Source: Sphingopyxis bauzanensis
Lineage (GTDB): Bacteria; Pseudomonadota; Alphaproteobacteria; Sphingomonadales; Sphingomonadaceae
Assembly: GCF_002205675.1 (NCBI RefSeq)
Contig: NZ_NISK01000007.1
Coordinates: forward strand, 1-64,000
DNA: 64,000 bases
Direction of reading: 5' to 3'
Part shown: positions 16,970-26,067 of the stretch, one piece after another
How the letters are laid out: each line of letters opens with the position of its first letter
Numbering within the stretch: the stretch's first letter is position 1
Made by a program: the position numbers and the translations under genes
The notes under the pieces: generated by a model
The model's input: the letters and a program-made list of their open reading frames with translations, nothing else
Told to the model about the DNA's origin: nothing
The model's database searches: none

Positions 16970-17730
16970 TGGCAAACGAATTTTCGCTAGACGGCAAAGT
17001 GGCGGTCGTCACCGGCGCGGCACGGGGCATTGGCCTCGAAATCGCTTGCCGGCTTGCGCAAAGCGGCGCGCAGGTGGTTTTCACCGATGTCGAACCAGAA
17101 CTCGGTCCCGAGGCGGCCGCTTCGGTGCAGGGTGGCTCATACCGCAATCTCGACGTCACGGTGCAATCCCAATGGGAAGACACGATCCAGGAAATTCGTG
17201 ACCAGCATGGTCGCCTGGACATTCTCGTCAATAATGCCGGGATCAGCCCGGCCGGGAACATTGAACAAAGCGATCTGGCTTTGTGGCGGCGCGTTCAGAC
17301 CATCAATGTCGAGAGCGTGTTTCTCGGGTGCCGAACCGCGCTGCCGCTGATGCGCCAATCTGGCGAAGGCGGTTCGATTATCAATCTCAGCTCGATTCAG
17401 GCCCTGCGCCCCGCAGCCGAACTGGCTGCCTATTCCGCATCGAAGGCCGCCGTGCGGGCTTTGACCAAATCGGTGGCACTCCACGCTGCCCGTGACCGGA
17501 TACGTTGCAATTCGGTGCACCCAGGCGGGGTGCATACCCGAATGCTTGACGATTTCGCCGCGCTTACCGGCGATGCGGAAGCGGCGCTGCTCAAGCTAAA
17601 TGCCGCAAACCCCTTGGGGCGGGTGGGTTTGCCGCTCGATATTGCGAATGGCGTTCTCTATCTCGCCTCAGACCTCTCGGCTTGGGTCACGGGCCTCGAA
17701 CTTGTGATCGATGGAGGTTCGACCCTGTGA
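16966..17730 (+). CDS. Short-chain dehydrogenase/reductase
   Basis: A 254-residue classical SDR. TGAARGIG (16-23) binds the cofactor, NNAG (89-92) stabilises the fold, and the catalytic set is S142/S143, Y156 and K160 (YSASK). An Asp after the second strand (FTDVE) favours NAD over NADP. It begins inside the stop of the previous gene, and its own TGA overlaps the GTG start of the acyl-CoA synthetase. It likely oxidises a hydroxyl formed by the P450 or reduces a ketone of the ring system (inference). Confidence 0.93.
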   Translation: MMANEFSLDGKVAVVTGAARGIGLEIACRLAQSGAQVVFTDVEPELGPEAAASVQGGSYRNLDVTVQSQWEDTIQEIRDQHGRLDILVNNAGISPAGNIEQSDLALWRRVQTINVESVFLGCRTALPLMRQSGEGGSIINLSSIQALRPAAELAAYSASKAAVRALTKSVALHAARDRIRCNSVHPGGVHTRMLDDFAALTGDAEAALLKLNAANPLGRVGLPLDIANGVLYLASDLSAWVTGLELVIDGGSTL

Positions 17731-19373
17731 GGGAAGGTGTCCTCGATCCTTCAGGCTGGCGGTTGTGGCGCAGCCAGGACGAGATGAAAGATCTGGCCAA
17801 AACGGGCGTGTGGGAAAACCGCACCACTTGGCAGGATGCCGTGGCCTTTGCTCAGTCAGACCCCGACGGCGTCGCTATCTGGTTCGACGACGGTTCCGAG
17901 TTGACTTACCGTCAGGGATGCGAGGAGGCGATTACGCTTGCTGCCTCGCTGACGGAACTGAGCCTGCGCAAGGGTGACGTGGTCAGCGCCAACCTGCCGA
18001 ACTGGCGGGAGATGGCGATCATCAACCTAGCTTGCTGCGCCCTCGGCCTGGTCATCAACCCGATCATTCCGATTTACCGCGATCGCGAGGTGGGCTTCAT
18101 TCTGAAGGACGCTGGCTCGCGCCTGCTGTTCACGCCGGGCGGTACGGGGAGCTTCGACTATCTCGCCATGGCGGCGCGCATTGCGGCAATGACCCCTTCG
18201 CTGGAGCACATCGTGACGGTGAGGCCGGGCGAAAGCGAGAGCGCAACCCTGAGCTACGCTGAGCTTATCGAGAAAGGGAATCCCGAACAATTTGAAGCTG
18301 CGGAGGTCGATCCTAGTCACGTCAAGCTCTTGATGTATACCTCCGGCACCACGGGAATTCCCAAAGGGGTTCTGCACAGCCATAATACGCTGAGGCGTTC
18401 TGCGGCCAATTCCCGCGAGGCGCGAGGAGTGGGGGAAGGCGACATCACCCTGATGGCGTCGCCGGTTACTCATGTGACGGGCTATTCGTCGCTCGAGCAG
18501 GCATTCAATTCCCCGATCAAGACTGCTCTCATGTCACGCTGGGATAAGGCAGCGGCCATTGATTTCATCAATCGCACAGGGGCCACCCTGACGGTTGGCG
18601 CAACCCCTTTTCTCAAGGAGCTTCTGGACGAAGCGGAAGCGCGCGGCACCGGCCTGCCGAGCCTGCGTCAATTTGCCTGCGGTGGCGCGGAGGTGTCTCC
18701 CCAGCTGATCGTCCGGGCTCATGAGACGCTTGATAATTGTCGCTGCTTCCGGGTCTTTGGAAGCACTGAGGTGCCGCTCGTCACACAAGGATACCTGCGG
18801 CCCGAACATGCAAATCTGGCCGCCGAAACCGACGGCCGGATCTACAATTACGACGTGCGCATCGTCGATGCAGACGGCCGCGATGTCGCACCTGGCGAAG
18901 AGGGAGAAATCCTCGCGCGGGGGCCGTCGATGTTCCTTGGGTACACCGATTGGCAGGAAACGATGAAGGCGGTCGACGGGAATGGCTATTTTCATACCGG
19001 CGATCTCGTTCGCGCTGGGCCAGAAGGCAGCATTGTCGTCAGCGGGCGGTTGAAAGATCTCATCATCAGGGGTGGCGAAAACCTCAGCGCGAAAGAGATC
19101 GAGGATGTCCTGAGTCTTCATCCTGCCATTCAGGAGGCTGCGGTGGTCTCGATGCCTGATCCAAGGCTGGGAGAAGGTGTCTGTGCCTTTCTCGTTCTGC
19201 AGGCCGATTGTCCGGCGCCAAGCGTCGGCGAACTCAGCCAATTTGTGCGGCAACAAGGCCTTGCCCCTCAAAAAGCACCAGCCAGAATCGAAGTAATCAG
19301 CAAATTTCCAATGACTGCTTCTGGCAAGATTCAGAAAAATGTTCTGCGTGAGAGAATTCGTGAAATTATATAA
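17727..19373 (+). CDS. AMP-forming acyl-CoA synthetase
   Basis: I choose the GTG at 17727 (GTGA overlap with the SDR stop; GGAGG 8 bases upstream), giving 548 residues; an earlier ATG at 17682 lies inside the SDR. Adenylation motifs: YTSGTTGIPKGVLHSHN (P-loop, near residue 205), FGSTEVP, GYFHTGDLV, and the C-terminal lysine region PMTASGKIQKNVLRE. It activates a carboxylate to its CoA thioester before beta-oxidation-like steps by the neighbouring dehydrogenases and hydratase. Confidence 0.92.
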   Translation: MREGVLDPSGWRLWRSQDEMKDLAKTGVWENRTTWQDAVAFAQSDPDGVAIWFDDGSELTYRQGCEEAITLAASLTELSLRKGDVVSANLPNWREMAIINLACCALGLVINPIIPIYRDREVGFILKDAGSRLLFTPGGTGSFDYLAMAARIAAMTPSLEHIVTVRPGESESATLSYAELIEKGNPEQFEAAEVDPSHVKLLMYTSGTTGIPKGVLHSHNTLRRSAANSREARGVGEGDITLMASPVTHVTGYSSLEQAFNSPIKTALMSRWDKAAAIDFINRTGATLTVGATPFLKELLDEAEARGTGLPSLRQFACGGAEVSPQLIVRAHETLDNCRCFRVFGSTEVPLVTQGYLRPEHANLAAETDGRIYNYDVRIVDADGRDVAPGEEGEILARGPSMFLGYTDWQETMKAVDGNGYFHTGDLVRAGPEGSIVVSGRLKDLIIRGGENLSAKEIEDVLSLHPAIQEAAVVSMPDPRLGEGVCAFLVLQADCPAPSVGELSQFVRQQGLAPQKAPARIEVISKFPMTASGKIQKNVLRERIREII

Positions 19374-19392
19374 ATATTTGGGGAGAGAACTT

Positions 19393-21771
19393 ATGAACAA
19401 TAATCACAACTTTTTGTCGGGTTGCGCAATTGCTGCTCTTGCCTGGAGTGGATTTTATGCGCCGGCCTTTGCCCAGAACGCCAGTGAACAGGTTGCGGAG
19501 ACTGCGGATCCTGCCGAGAGCGATGAGATCGTAGTTACTGCCCGTCGGCGTGACGAAGCGCTCCAGGATGTCCCGATTACCATCGCATCCATTGGTGGTG
19601 ACGAACTCGAGAAGTCGCAGATCACCAAACCGGAAGCACTTGCGGCGCGCGTGCCCACATTGAATATCGCGGTGGGCGGTTCGGGTTCGGGTGGCCAGCT
19701 GAGTCTTCGTGGGATCGGATCCTCGAATGTGTCTGCGGCGTTCGACAGTGCAGTTGCGCTCGATTTCGATGGCATTGTGGTCAGTTCCATGCGCCTGGTC
19801 CAGTCTGGGTTTTTCGACGTCGCCCAGATCGACATTCTGAAGGGGCCGCAGTCGTTGTATTTCGGCAAGAGCGCTACTGCTGGCGTGGTTTCGATCCGGT
19901 CTGCCGGTCCTACGTCGTCACTCGAAGCATCACTGCGCGGGTCCTACGAATTCGAAGAGAAGGGCTATACTGTCGAAGGATACGTTTCCGGACCGATCAG
20001 CGACACTCTGGGTTTCCGCATCGCTGGCCGCTATAACAAGATTGACGATCTTTATTTCAATGCGGCACCAAATGTTGTCCATCCGCATCGCGGCGAGAAG
20101 AACATCAATCTGCGCGGCACGCTCGAATGGAAGCCGAGCGCAGACTTCACTCTCAATCTCAAAGCGAATTATGTCGGTCATAATAACAACGGCGAGATCC
20201 GGCACACGCAGGTTTTCTGTGGGCCGAACGGCGTAGCCGACAACCTCTTTGTGCTGGGCGGGGCTGTGGTCATTCCGGCCGGGTACGATTGCAACTCGTT
20301 CGACAATGTTTTCTGGCTGCCCGATTCCGCGGTTCCCTTGGGCCGCAAGGCACCTCCGGGCATGGATAATAACGGCGGGGTTCCGTTCAACGATACGGAT
20401 ACGTTCCTGATCCGCGCAAAAGCGGACATAGCGCTGCGGGATAATCTGTCGCTGACCCTGGTGACCGGATATTTCGACTTCCAATCGCGCGGTCAGGATT
20501 TCTACGCTTATGGCGGCACGTCCGGGATCGGTACCGATCTCAATCGCAACCGGAATAAGCAGTTCAGCCAGGAAATTCGCTTCGCCAGTGACAATGAAGG
20601 ACCGGTCAACTGGCTGGTCGGCGGTTTCTACGAGCGCCGCGACATCCTGTTCGAAGCAGCGCAGAATGCAGTCAACATTTCATTTCTGGCGGCCGACCCC
20701 ATCACGGGTTCGACATTTGACTGGCGCCGCCAGCATTACACCAAGACTGACGCATATTCAGTCTTCGGGAACGTGCTGGTGGAACCTACGGAAAACATCG
20801 AGTTGTCCGCCGGCCTGCGTTATACCAAGGAGGAAAAGACGAACCGGATCGAGGTGCCTTACGTTCACGCCATATTGTCCGGGCCGCAGTTCAACTTCAT
20901 CAGAAGCGGTTTCCAATCACCGCAGATCCGCTTCCAGGACGATAATTTCTCACCAGAAGTATCGGTGAAATACAAGCTTTCCGACGATGCCCAAGTCTAT
21001 GCTTCCTACAAGAAGGGTTTCAAGTCAGGCGGAATCGACAATAGCGCCTTGCCCTCAAGCGGGTTGAGTGCCATCGTTGCTTCGGGCGACTATTCCTCGC
21101 TCATCTTCGCTTCCGAGACGGCCGAAGGTTTTGAGGTCGGATTGAAAAGTTCACTGGCTCAGAACAAAGTGCGATTGAACATGTCGCTGTTCAACTACAC
21201 CTTCTCGGGCTTGCAGATACAAAGTTTCGATCCAGTCGCCATCCAATATAGCACAAGCAATGCTGGCCAACTGCGATCACGCGGCGGCGACCTTGAGCTC
21301 CGCTGGAAAGCGCCGACAGATGGCCTGACCCTTAGTGCGGCAGTCGCTTATACTGATGCCGAATTTACCGAGACCTTCATCAGCAATGCCGGAATCGACC
21401 TCAAAGGCAGGGCTGCACCAAGAGCGCCCAAGTGGTCAGGCAATCTGTCTTTCGACTGGGAGATCCCGATCTCTGATAGCCTCGACTTCAGTGTGTTCGG
21501 TTTGGCTAACTACAGCGGTTCCTATTTTGCCGATGCAACGACCTTGAATGACTATGTTCAGAAAGACTACGTCACATTGGATGCCAATGTTACGATCAGT
21601 TCGTCGAATGATCGTTGGCGCCTTTCCTTGGTTGGAAACAACCTGACCGACAAGATCTACGTCAATCAGGCATCTGGCCGACCGTTCCGGCAAGCCGGAG
21701 TGGGTGACGACTTGGCACTCACACAGAACAGGGGCCGGCAGGTCTTCGTAGAGTTCGCCGTTAAGTACTGA
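19393..21771 (+). CDS. TonB-dependent outer-membrane receptor
   Basis: A 792-residue precursor with a signal peptide ending near YAPAFAQ (about residue 25). A TonB-box-like segment DEIVVTARRRDEALQDVPIT is followed by a plug domain (LRGIGSSNVSAA, ILKGPQSLYFGKSATAGVVS) and a 22-strand barrel ending RQVFVEFAVKY with the terminal aromatic needed for Bam insertion. ATG 19393 follows GGGGAGAG. The ORF extends upstream to 19339 but that part overlaps the synthetase gene and lacks a signal peptide. Placement between synthetase and Rieske oxygenase suggests it imports the pathway's substrate. Confidence 0.95.
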   Translation: MNNNHNFLSGCAIAALAWSGFYAPAFAQNASEQVAETADPAESDEIVVTARRRDEALQDVPITIASIGGDELEKSQITKPEALAARVPTLNIAVGGSGSGGQLSLRGIGSSNVSAAFDSAVALDFDGIVVSSMRLVQSGFFDVAQIDILKGPQSLYFGKSATAGVVSIRSAGPTSSLEASLRGSYEFEEKGYTVEGYVSGPISDTLGFRIAGRYNKIDDLYFNAAPNVVHPHRGEKNINLRGTLEWKPSADFTLNLKANYVGHNNNGEIRHTQVFCGPNGVADNLFVLGGAVVIPAGYDCNSFDNVFWLPDSAVPLGRKAPPGMDNNGGVPFNDTDTFLIRAKADIALRDNLSLTLVTGYFDFQSRGQDFYAYGGTSGIGTDLNRNRNKQFSQEIRFASDNEGPVNWLVGGFYERRDILFEAAQNAVNISFLAADPITGSTFDWRRQHYTKTDAYSVFGNVLVEPTENIELSAGLRYTKEEKTNRIEVPYVHAILSGPQFNFIRSGFQSPQIRFQDDNFSPEVSVKYKLSDDAQVYASYKKGFKSGGIDNSALPSSGLSAIVASGDYSSLIFASETAEGFEVGLKSSLAQNKVRLNMSLFNYTFSGLQIQSFDPVAIQYSTSNAGQLRSRGGDLELRWKAPTDGLTLSAAVAYTDAEFTETFISNAGIDLKGRAAPRAPKWSGNLSFDWEIPISDSLDFSVFGLANYSGSYFADATTLNDYVQKDYVTLDANVTISSSNDRWRLSLVGNNLTDKIYVNQASGRPFRQAGVGDDLALTQNRGRQVFVEFAVKY

Positions 21772-21814
21772 GTCTCTTAATTTTGATGTCATTGTGGATA
21801 GAGGAGTCTCGATC

Positions 21815-23353
21815 ATGGTAGAAACGCTGACCGGAACAAATCGATCAAGAGGATTATCCTATCAGGAACTCCTCAAGACTGATTCGAAAAGCGTACCTGC
21901 GTCGCTGAAGAAGGAATCGGCGCTGGATCATACTCCTCTATCTATCGATGTTGAGCGATATTACAGTCGCGAATTCCACGATCTGGAAGTCGAAAAACTC
22001 TGGCGGCGCGTGTGGCAATTGGCTTGTCACGAAGACGAAATTCCCGAGGTTGGGGATGCATTGGTCTATGACATCGCGTCGCTTTCTTTTGTTGTGGTGA
22101 AGACGGGAGAAGATGAATTCTCCGCCTATCCCAACGCCTGCCGCCACAGGGGGCGCCGCCTGCTGGATTGCCCCAAAAAGGGGCTCACCAATTTCCGATG
22201 CCCTTTCCACGGTTGGTCATGGAAACTTGATGGGACACTCAAAGAGGTTCCATGCCACTGGGATTTCCCAAACGTCACCGAAGAAACGCACTCACTTCCC
22301 AAGGTGAAAACCGGCCGCTGGGGTGGGTTCGTGTTCATCAACCCAGACCCGGACGCGCAGCCCCTCAAGGAGTTCCTGGGGGACATTGACGAACACTGGA
22401 CAACCCTTCCCTTCGAACGTCGCTACAAGGCCGTGCACGTCGCCAAAAAGCTGCCCTGCAATTGGAAAATTGCACAGGAAGCCTTCATGGAATCCTATCA
22501 CGTGATCGCGACGCATCCTACTCTGCTGTATGAGATGGGGGATGCCAACTCGCAGTACGACGCTTTCGGGGTGCTTTCACGCGCCATCTCCGCGCAAGGC
22601 ATAGCCAGTCCGCATATCGAGGCCGAACTTGCGGGCGAGCCGTTTGACGATACCACGCCCTTTACCGTCTACCGTCACCCCATAACTGGTGATCTCTATG
22701 AGCGCCTCAGTGAGGGCCGCATACGTTTGACAAAGGCGGATGGCCGGGTCGGGGTGTTCAATGCACAGGCAGAGCCGCTGGAGGGCGAGTTGAAGAATGC
22801 GGACCCTCACATTTGCAACTGGTTCGCGGGCAGGTTGACCCCCGATATGGAAGCGGCAAGCCATGCTTTCGGCGCCTTGCCGGTGGTCGAAGCCCGTGCG
22901 AGGCGCGCTGCTGCCAAGCGGGAGCAATTGCGACCGCTGATGGGGGACGAGATCGATGGGGTGTGTGACGCCGAATTGGTCGATTCAATATATTACAGCA
23001 TCTTTCCGAACATCAGTCCGTGGGGGTGCTACAATCCAATCTTCTACAGGTTCCGACCAGATGGCGATAATCCGGAACAATGCATCCACGAAATCATGTT
23101 CATGCTTCCGGTTCCCAAAGGACAAGACCGGCCGAAGCCGGCTTCGATCCATTGGCTCGGCCTGAATGACGACTACATGGAGGCTCCCGAACTCGGTTCG
23201 TTGGCGAAGGTGTTCAATCAGGATAATTTGAACCTGCCGGCAGTACAGCTGGGGTTGCGCAGTGTTCCTGGGGGCAAGATCATGCTGGCGGAATATCAGG
23301 AAGCCAAGATCCGGCATTTTCAGGCCACTTTGGACGATTGGCTCGATCAATAG
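21815..23353 (+). CDS. Rieske non-heme iron oxygenase, alpha subunit
   Basis: A 512-residue oxygenase. The Rieske cluster ligands are C109, H111, C129 and H132 (CRHRG...CPFHGW, 17 residues between the pairs). The mononuclear iron motif is AFMESYHVIATHPTL with H229 and H234 and E226 bridging. The ATG at 21815 has GAGGAG upstream; a GTG 21 bases earlier is less likely. No beta subunit, ferredoxin or reductase lies next to it, so it probably forms a homomultimer and uses electron carriers encoded elsewhere. It likely hydroxylates the substrate or its side chain. Confidence 0.93.
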   Translation: MVETLTGTNRSRGLSYQELLKTDSKSVPASLKKESALDHTPLSIDVERYYSREFHDLEVEKLWRRVWQLACHEDEIPEVGDALVYDIASLSFVVVKTGEDEFSAYPNACRHRGRRLLDCPKKGLTNFRCPFHGWSWKLDGTLKEVPCHWDFPNVTEETHSLPKVKTGRWGGFVFINPDPDAQPLKEFLGDIDEHWTTLPFERRYKAVHVAKKLPCNWKIAQEAFMESYHVIATHPTLLYEMGDANSQYDAFGVLSRAISAQGIASPHIEAELAGEPFDDTTPFTVYRHPITGDLYERLSEGRIRLTKADGRVGVFNAQAEPLEGELKNADPHICNWFAGRLTPDMEAASHAFGALPVVEARARRAAAKREQLRPLMGDEIDGVCDAELVDSIYYSIFPNISPWGCYNPIFYRFRPDGDNPEQCIHEIMFMLPVPKGQDRPKPASIHWLGLNDDYMEAPELGSLAKVFNQDNLNLPAVQLGLRSVPGGKIMLAEYQEAKIRHFQATLDDWLDQ

Positions 23354-23405
23354 TCCTGCGCAGGATCGTTGGTGCCCACAGAGAAACGTTTTTCAAGGTC
23401 AATGT

Positions 23406-24398
23406 ATGAACAAATCAGATTCCTCCCACGCCTTCACGCCTGAGTTGGCGAGATCGATTTATCGCAAAGCGTATCTCATCAACCGCACGGACCAACGATT
23501 TCGGGCGATGCTGACAAATGGTGAATTGGCAGTTGCATACTACCCTGTTCGTGGACAGGAGGTCACCGCAGCCGCTGCGATGTCTGCATTGCAGCCCGAA
23601 GACTATCTGGTGACAACCTATCGCGGCCTTCACGATTCCCTGGCCAAGGGGATTCCATCACGCTTGCTATGGGCCGAGTTTGCCGGAAAACGCACCGGGA
23701 CCTGCAAGGGCAAGGGCGGACCGATGCATATCACTTATCCCCCGACCGGGGTAATGGTGACGACAGGAATCGTCGGGTCGGGCATTCCGATCGCCAATGG
23801 CCTGGCAATGGCCGCGCAAATTAGAGGCGAGAACCGGGTAGCGGTGGCGAGTTTCGGTGACGGGGCCAGCAATATCGGCGCGTTCCACGAAGCGCTCAAC
23901 ATGGCGTCGGTTTGGAAACTGCCGGTTGTTTTCCTCTGCCAGAACAACCAATACGCCGAGCATACGACGCTCGCGGCAGGTACTTCAGTGACGAGCATCG
24001 CCGAAAGGGCTGCGGGTTACGGAATGCCCGGCGTGTCGTGCGACGGTCTCGATCCCGAAATGATGTATCAAACAATGGCCGCAGCGGTTGCTCGTGCCCG
24101 TGCTGGAGACGGCCCTACCCTGGTCGAAGCACATACGTACCGCTTGCAGGGTCATATCTTCGGCGCTGATTACAGTTACATTCCCAAGGAAGAGCTCAAG
24201 GCTGCCGAAGAGCGGGCCAGCATGATGCGCCTTCGCCAAAGGATCAGCGAGAGACAGGTCACCGAATCCGATCTCGCGCAGATCGAACAGGAGGTGGACG
24301 CCGAAATCGAAGATGCCGTGGCGTTCGCACTGAAAAGTGATCCGCCGGATCCGGACGAGATCAGGTTCGACATCTACGAAACGGAGCAGGCAGCATGA
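23406..24398 (+). CDS. ThDP-dependent dehydrogenase E1 alpha subunit (PDH/acetoin-type)
   Basis: A 330-residue E1-alpha. The thiamine diphosphate motif is GDGASNIGAFHEALNMASVW (about residues 156-175) ending in KLPVVFLCQNNQYAEHT. GKGGPMHI and IVGSGIPIANGLAMA are typical of the acetoin and branched-chain/pyruvate E1-alpha families. ATG 23406 is preceded only by a weak CAAGG. It overlaps the E1-beta gene by four bases (ATGA), and the two would form an alpha2beta2 E1 that transfers an acyl group to a lipoyl arm. Substrate (2-oxoacid, alpha-ketol or diketone) cannot be read from sequence. Confidence 0.92.
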   Translation: MNKSDSSHAFTPELARSIYRKAYLINRTDQRFRAMLTNGELAVAYYPVRGQEVTAAAAMSALQPEDYLVTTYRGLHDSLAKGIPSRLLWAEFAGKRTGTCKGKGGPMHITYPPTGVMVTTGIVGSGIPIANGLAMAAQIRGENRVAVASFGDGASNIGAFHEALNMASVWKLPVVFLCQNNQYAEHTTLAAGTSVTSIAERAAGYGMPGVSCDGLDPEMMYQTMAAAVARARAGDGPTLVEAHTYRLQGHIFGADYSYIPKEELKAAEERASMMRLRQRISERQVTESDLAQIEQEVDAEIEDAVAFALKSDPPDPDEIRFDIYETEQAA

Positions 24399-25396
24399 GC
24401 GGAAAAACTATCAGCTTCGGCCAGGCTCTCAATGCTGCGCTCGATGATGCGATGGCGGACGACGGAAATGTCATGATCCTTGGCGAGGATGTTGCCGACG
24501 AGCAGGGCGGCGGCGTGTTCAAGGTTAGCAAGGGCCTTTCGAGCAAATACGGAACCAGTCGCGTTCGTTCGACTCCCATTTCTGAACAGGCCATCCTGGG
24601 TGCGGCAGTGGGTGCGGCGATTATTGGCATGCGTCCGGTGGCCGAGATCATGCTGATGAATTTCATCACGGTCGCGATGGACCAGCTGGTCAATCACGCC
24701 GCGAAGCTGCGCTTCATGTCGGGCGGCCAGACCAATGTGCCGCTGGTTGTCCGAACGACGACCGGGGCTGGTGTTGGTTTCGGAGGTCAGCATTCCGATA
24801 TGCTGGAAGCCTGGTTTGCTCATGTTCCCGGCCTGAAGATTGCGACCGCCTCGAATCCGGCGGATGCCTATGGCCTGCTTCGCTCTGCGATTGACGATGA
24901 AGATCCCGTTATCCTGATCGAGAATATCACACACTACGGAATGACAGGCCCCGCCCCAGAGGCTGGTTATCGCGTGCCGCTGGGCAAGGCAGCGATTGCG
25001 CGCGAGGGAAGGGACGTCACTCTTGTTACTTACGGACGCGGTGTAGGCGATAGCCTGAAGGCGGCCAGCCTGTTGGCTGATGAAGGTATCGCCGCCGAAG
25101 TCATTGACTTGCGCACCATAGCCCCGTGGGATGAACAGGCGGTTTTCGCCTCTGTCGCCAAGACAAAGCGCGCTGTAATCGTCCACGAAGCAGTGCGTCC
25201 TTTCGGGGCCGGAGCCGAGATTTCCGCTCGCATTCACGAAGAACTGTTCTCTGATCTACTAGCGCCAGTTCAGCGGGTCGCGTCCTATCCCTCTCCGGTT
25301 CCCTTTGCGAAGCCACTGGAGACAGCATTCCTCTATAGTGTCGATGACATTGTTCGTGCGGCACACGCAACAACAGATAAGGCAATTAACTCATGA
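24395..25396 (+). CDS. ThDP-dependent dehydrogenase E1 beta subunit
   Basis: A 333-residue transketolase-type E1-beta with the expected order: LGEDVADEQGGGVFKVSKGL near the start, then RPVAEIMLMNFITVAMDQL, GVGFGGQHSDMLEAWFAHVP and the C-terminal transketolase domain (VIDLRTIAPWDEQAV, VIVHEAVRPFGAGAEI). It overlaps E1-alpha upstream and the lipoyl-domain gene downstream by ATGA junctions, so the three are co-translated. Together they resemble acoA/acoB plus a detached lipoyl domain. Confidence 0.93.
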   Translation: MSGKTISFGQALNAALDDAMADDGNVMILGEDVADEQGGGVFKVSKGLSSKYGTSRVRSTPISEQAILGAAVGAAIIGMRPVAEIMLMNFITVAMDQLVNHAAKLRFMSGGQTNVPLVVRTTTGAGVGFGGQHSDMLEAWFAHVPGLKIATASNPADAYGLLRSAIDDEDPVILIENITHYGMTGPAPEAGYRVPLGKAAIAREGRDVTLVTYGRGVGDSLKAASLLADEGIAAEVIDLRTIAPWDEQAVFASVAKTKRAVIVHEAVRPFGAGAEISARIHEELFSDLLAPVQRVASYPSPVPFAKPLETAFLYSVDDIVRAAHATTDKAINS

Positions 25397-25623
25397 CTAT
25401 AGAAGTTCGCATACCAAAGCTTGGGATGAGCATGGAAACTGCAACCCTTTTGGAATGGTGCGTTGAAGATGGTGCGCAGGTCAGTGCTGGCATGCCACTT
25501 TATACGGTCGAGACAGACAAATCGACCACTGAGGTGGAAGCCCCGGCCGACGGACAGATTGAGATAATCGGCTTGGTCGATACTGAATATGAGGTGGGCA
25601 CTCTCATTGCTCGTATTTCCTGA
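25393..25623 (+). CDS. Free-standing lipoyl-domain (biotinyl/lipoyl attachment) protein
   Basis: Only 76 residues: a single lipoyl domain with MSMETATLLEW and the modified lysine in VETDKSTTEVEAPADG (K43). In ordinary 2-oxoacid dehydrogenase complexes this domain is the N-terminus of E2, followed by a peripheral-subunit-binding domain and an acyltransferase domain; here the protein ends directly after it, with a clean stop at 25621-25623. No E2 catalytic domain and no E3 dihydrolipoamide dehydrogenase occurs elsewhere in the window. It likely carries an acyl group from E1 to another acceptor, or borrows E2/E3 from elsewhere. Confidence 0.93.
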   Translation: MTIEVRIPKLGMSMETATLLEWCVEDGAQVSAGMPLYTVETDKSTTEVEAPADGQIEIIGLVDTEYEVGTLIARIS

Positions 25624-25653
25624 AGCCCGTTGGGAAAGTGGAGAAGACCCGAA

Positions 25654-26067
25654 ATGCGTGACGAGGTATTTGTTGTCGACCAGGCCGGGAAGGCTCGCAT
25701 TGTCGCCGGGAAGAACCGCACCAATGGACAGATTGTCTTTCCATATCCAGATGGAGAGGGCGAGGGGGCATACGAACGGATCGAGCTTCCGCAAAGCGGG
25801 ACTTTATGGACGTTTACCATACAACGTATTCCGCCGAAGAACCCGCCCTATGTAGGCGTGACCAATCCCGACGACTATGAGCCGTATGGGGTGGGGTACG
25901 TCCGCCTCGGGGATGAAATCATGATTGAAGGTCGGCTCGTTGCCGATCCCGAGAGCCTTAGAATTGGAATGCCGATGGATTGTGTTGCGATTTCCCTGGC
26001 CAAGGCCGATGGCGGAGAGATGATGACATATGCGTTTGCCTCGAGCGAGCAGGACAACAATTCATGA
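25654..26067 (+). CDS. DUF35/OB-fold-like protein without zinc-ribbon cysteines
   Basis: A 137-residue protein. GGAG lies upstream of ATG 25654. The segment LPQSGTLWTFTIQRIPPKNP followed by PYVGVTNPDD..GVGYVRLGDEIMIEGRL is the OB-fold pattern of DUF35 partners of thiolase-like enzymes. Members normally begin with a four-cysteine zinc ribbon, as does the second copy at 34715; here the corresponding stretch (NGQIVFPYPDGEGEGAYERI) has no cysteine. It overlaps the thiolase-like gene by ATGA. In steroid catabolism such pairs (DUF35 plus Ltp2-like) act as aldolase complexes; a similar partnership is inferred. Confidence 0.75.
   Translation: MRDEVFVVDQAGKARIVAGKNRTNGQIVFPYPDGEGEGAYERIELPQSGTLWTFTIQRIPPKNPPYVGVTNPDDYEPYGVGYVRLGDEIMIEGRLVADPESLRIGMPMDCVAISLAKADGGEMMTYAFASSEQDNNS

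Noticed and set aside
15947..16975. 342-codon minus-strand open frame over the KstD-like gene
   Set aside because: Antisense to a clear flavoprotein; no motif or ribosome site.
12259..19373. Direct identification as a bile-acid 7-dehydroxylation (bai) operon
   Set aside because: Only the enzyme types are similar; P450, Rieske oxygenase and TonB receptor indicate aerobic catabolism, and no BaiE-like dehydratase is present.
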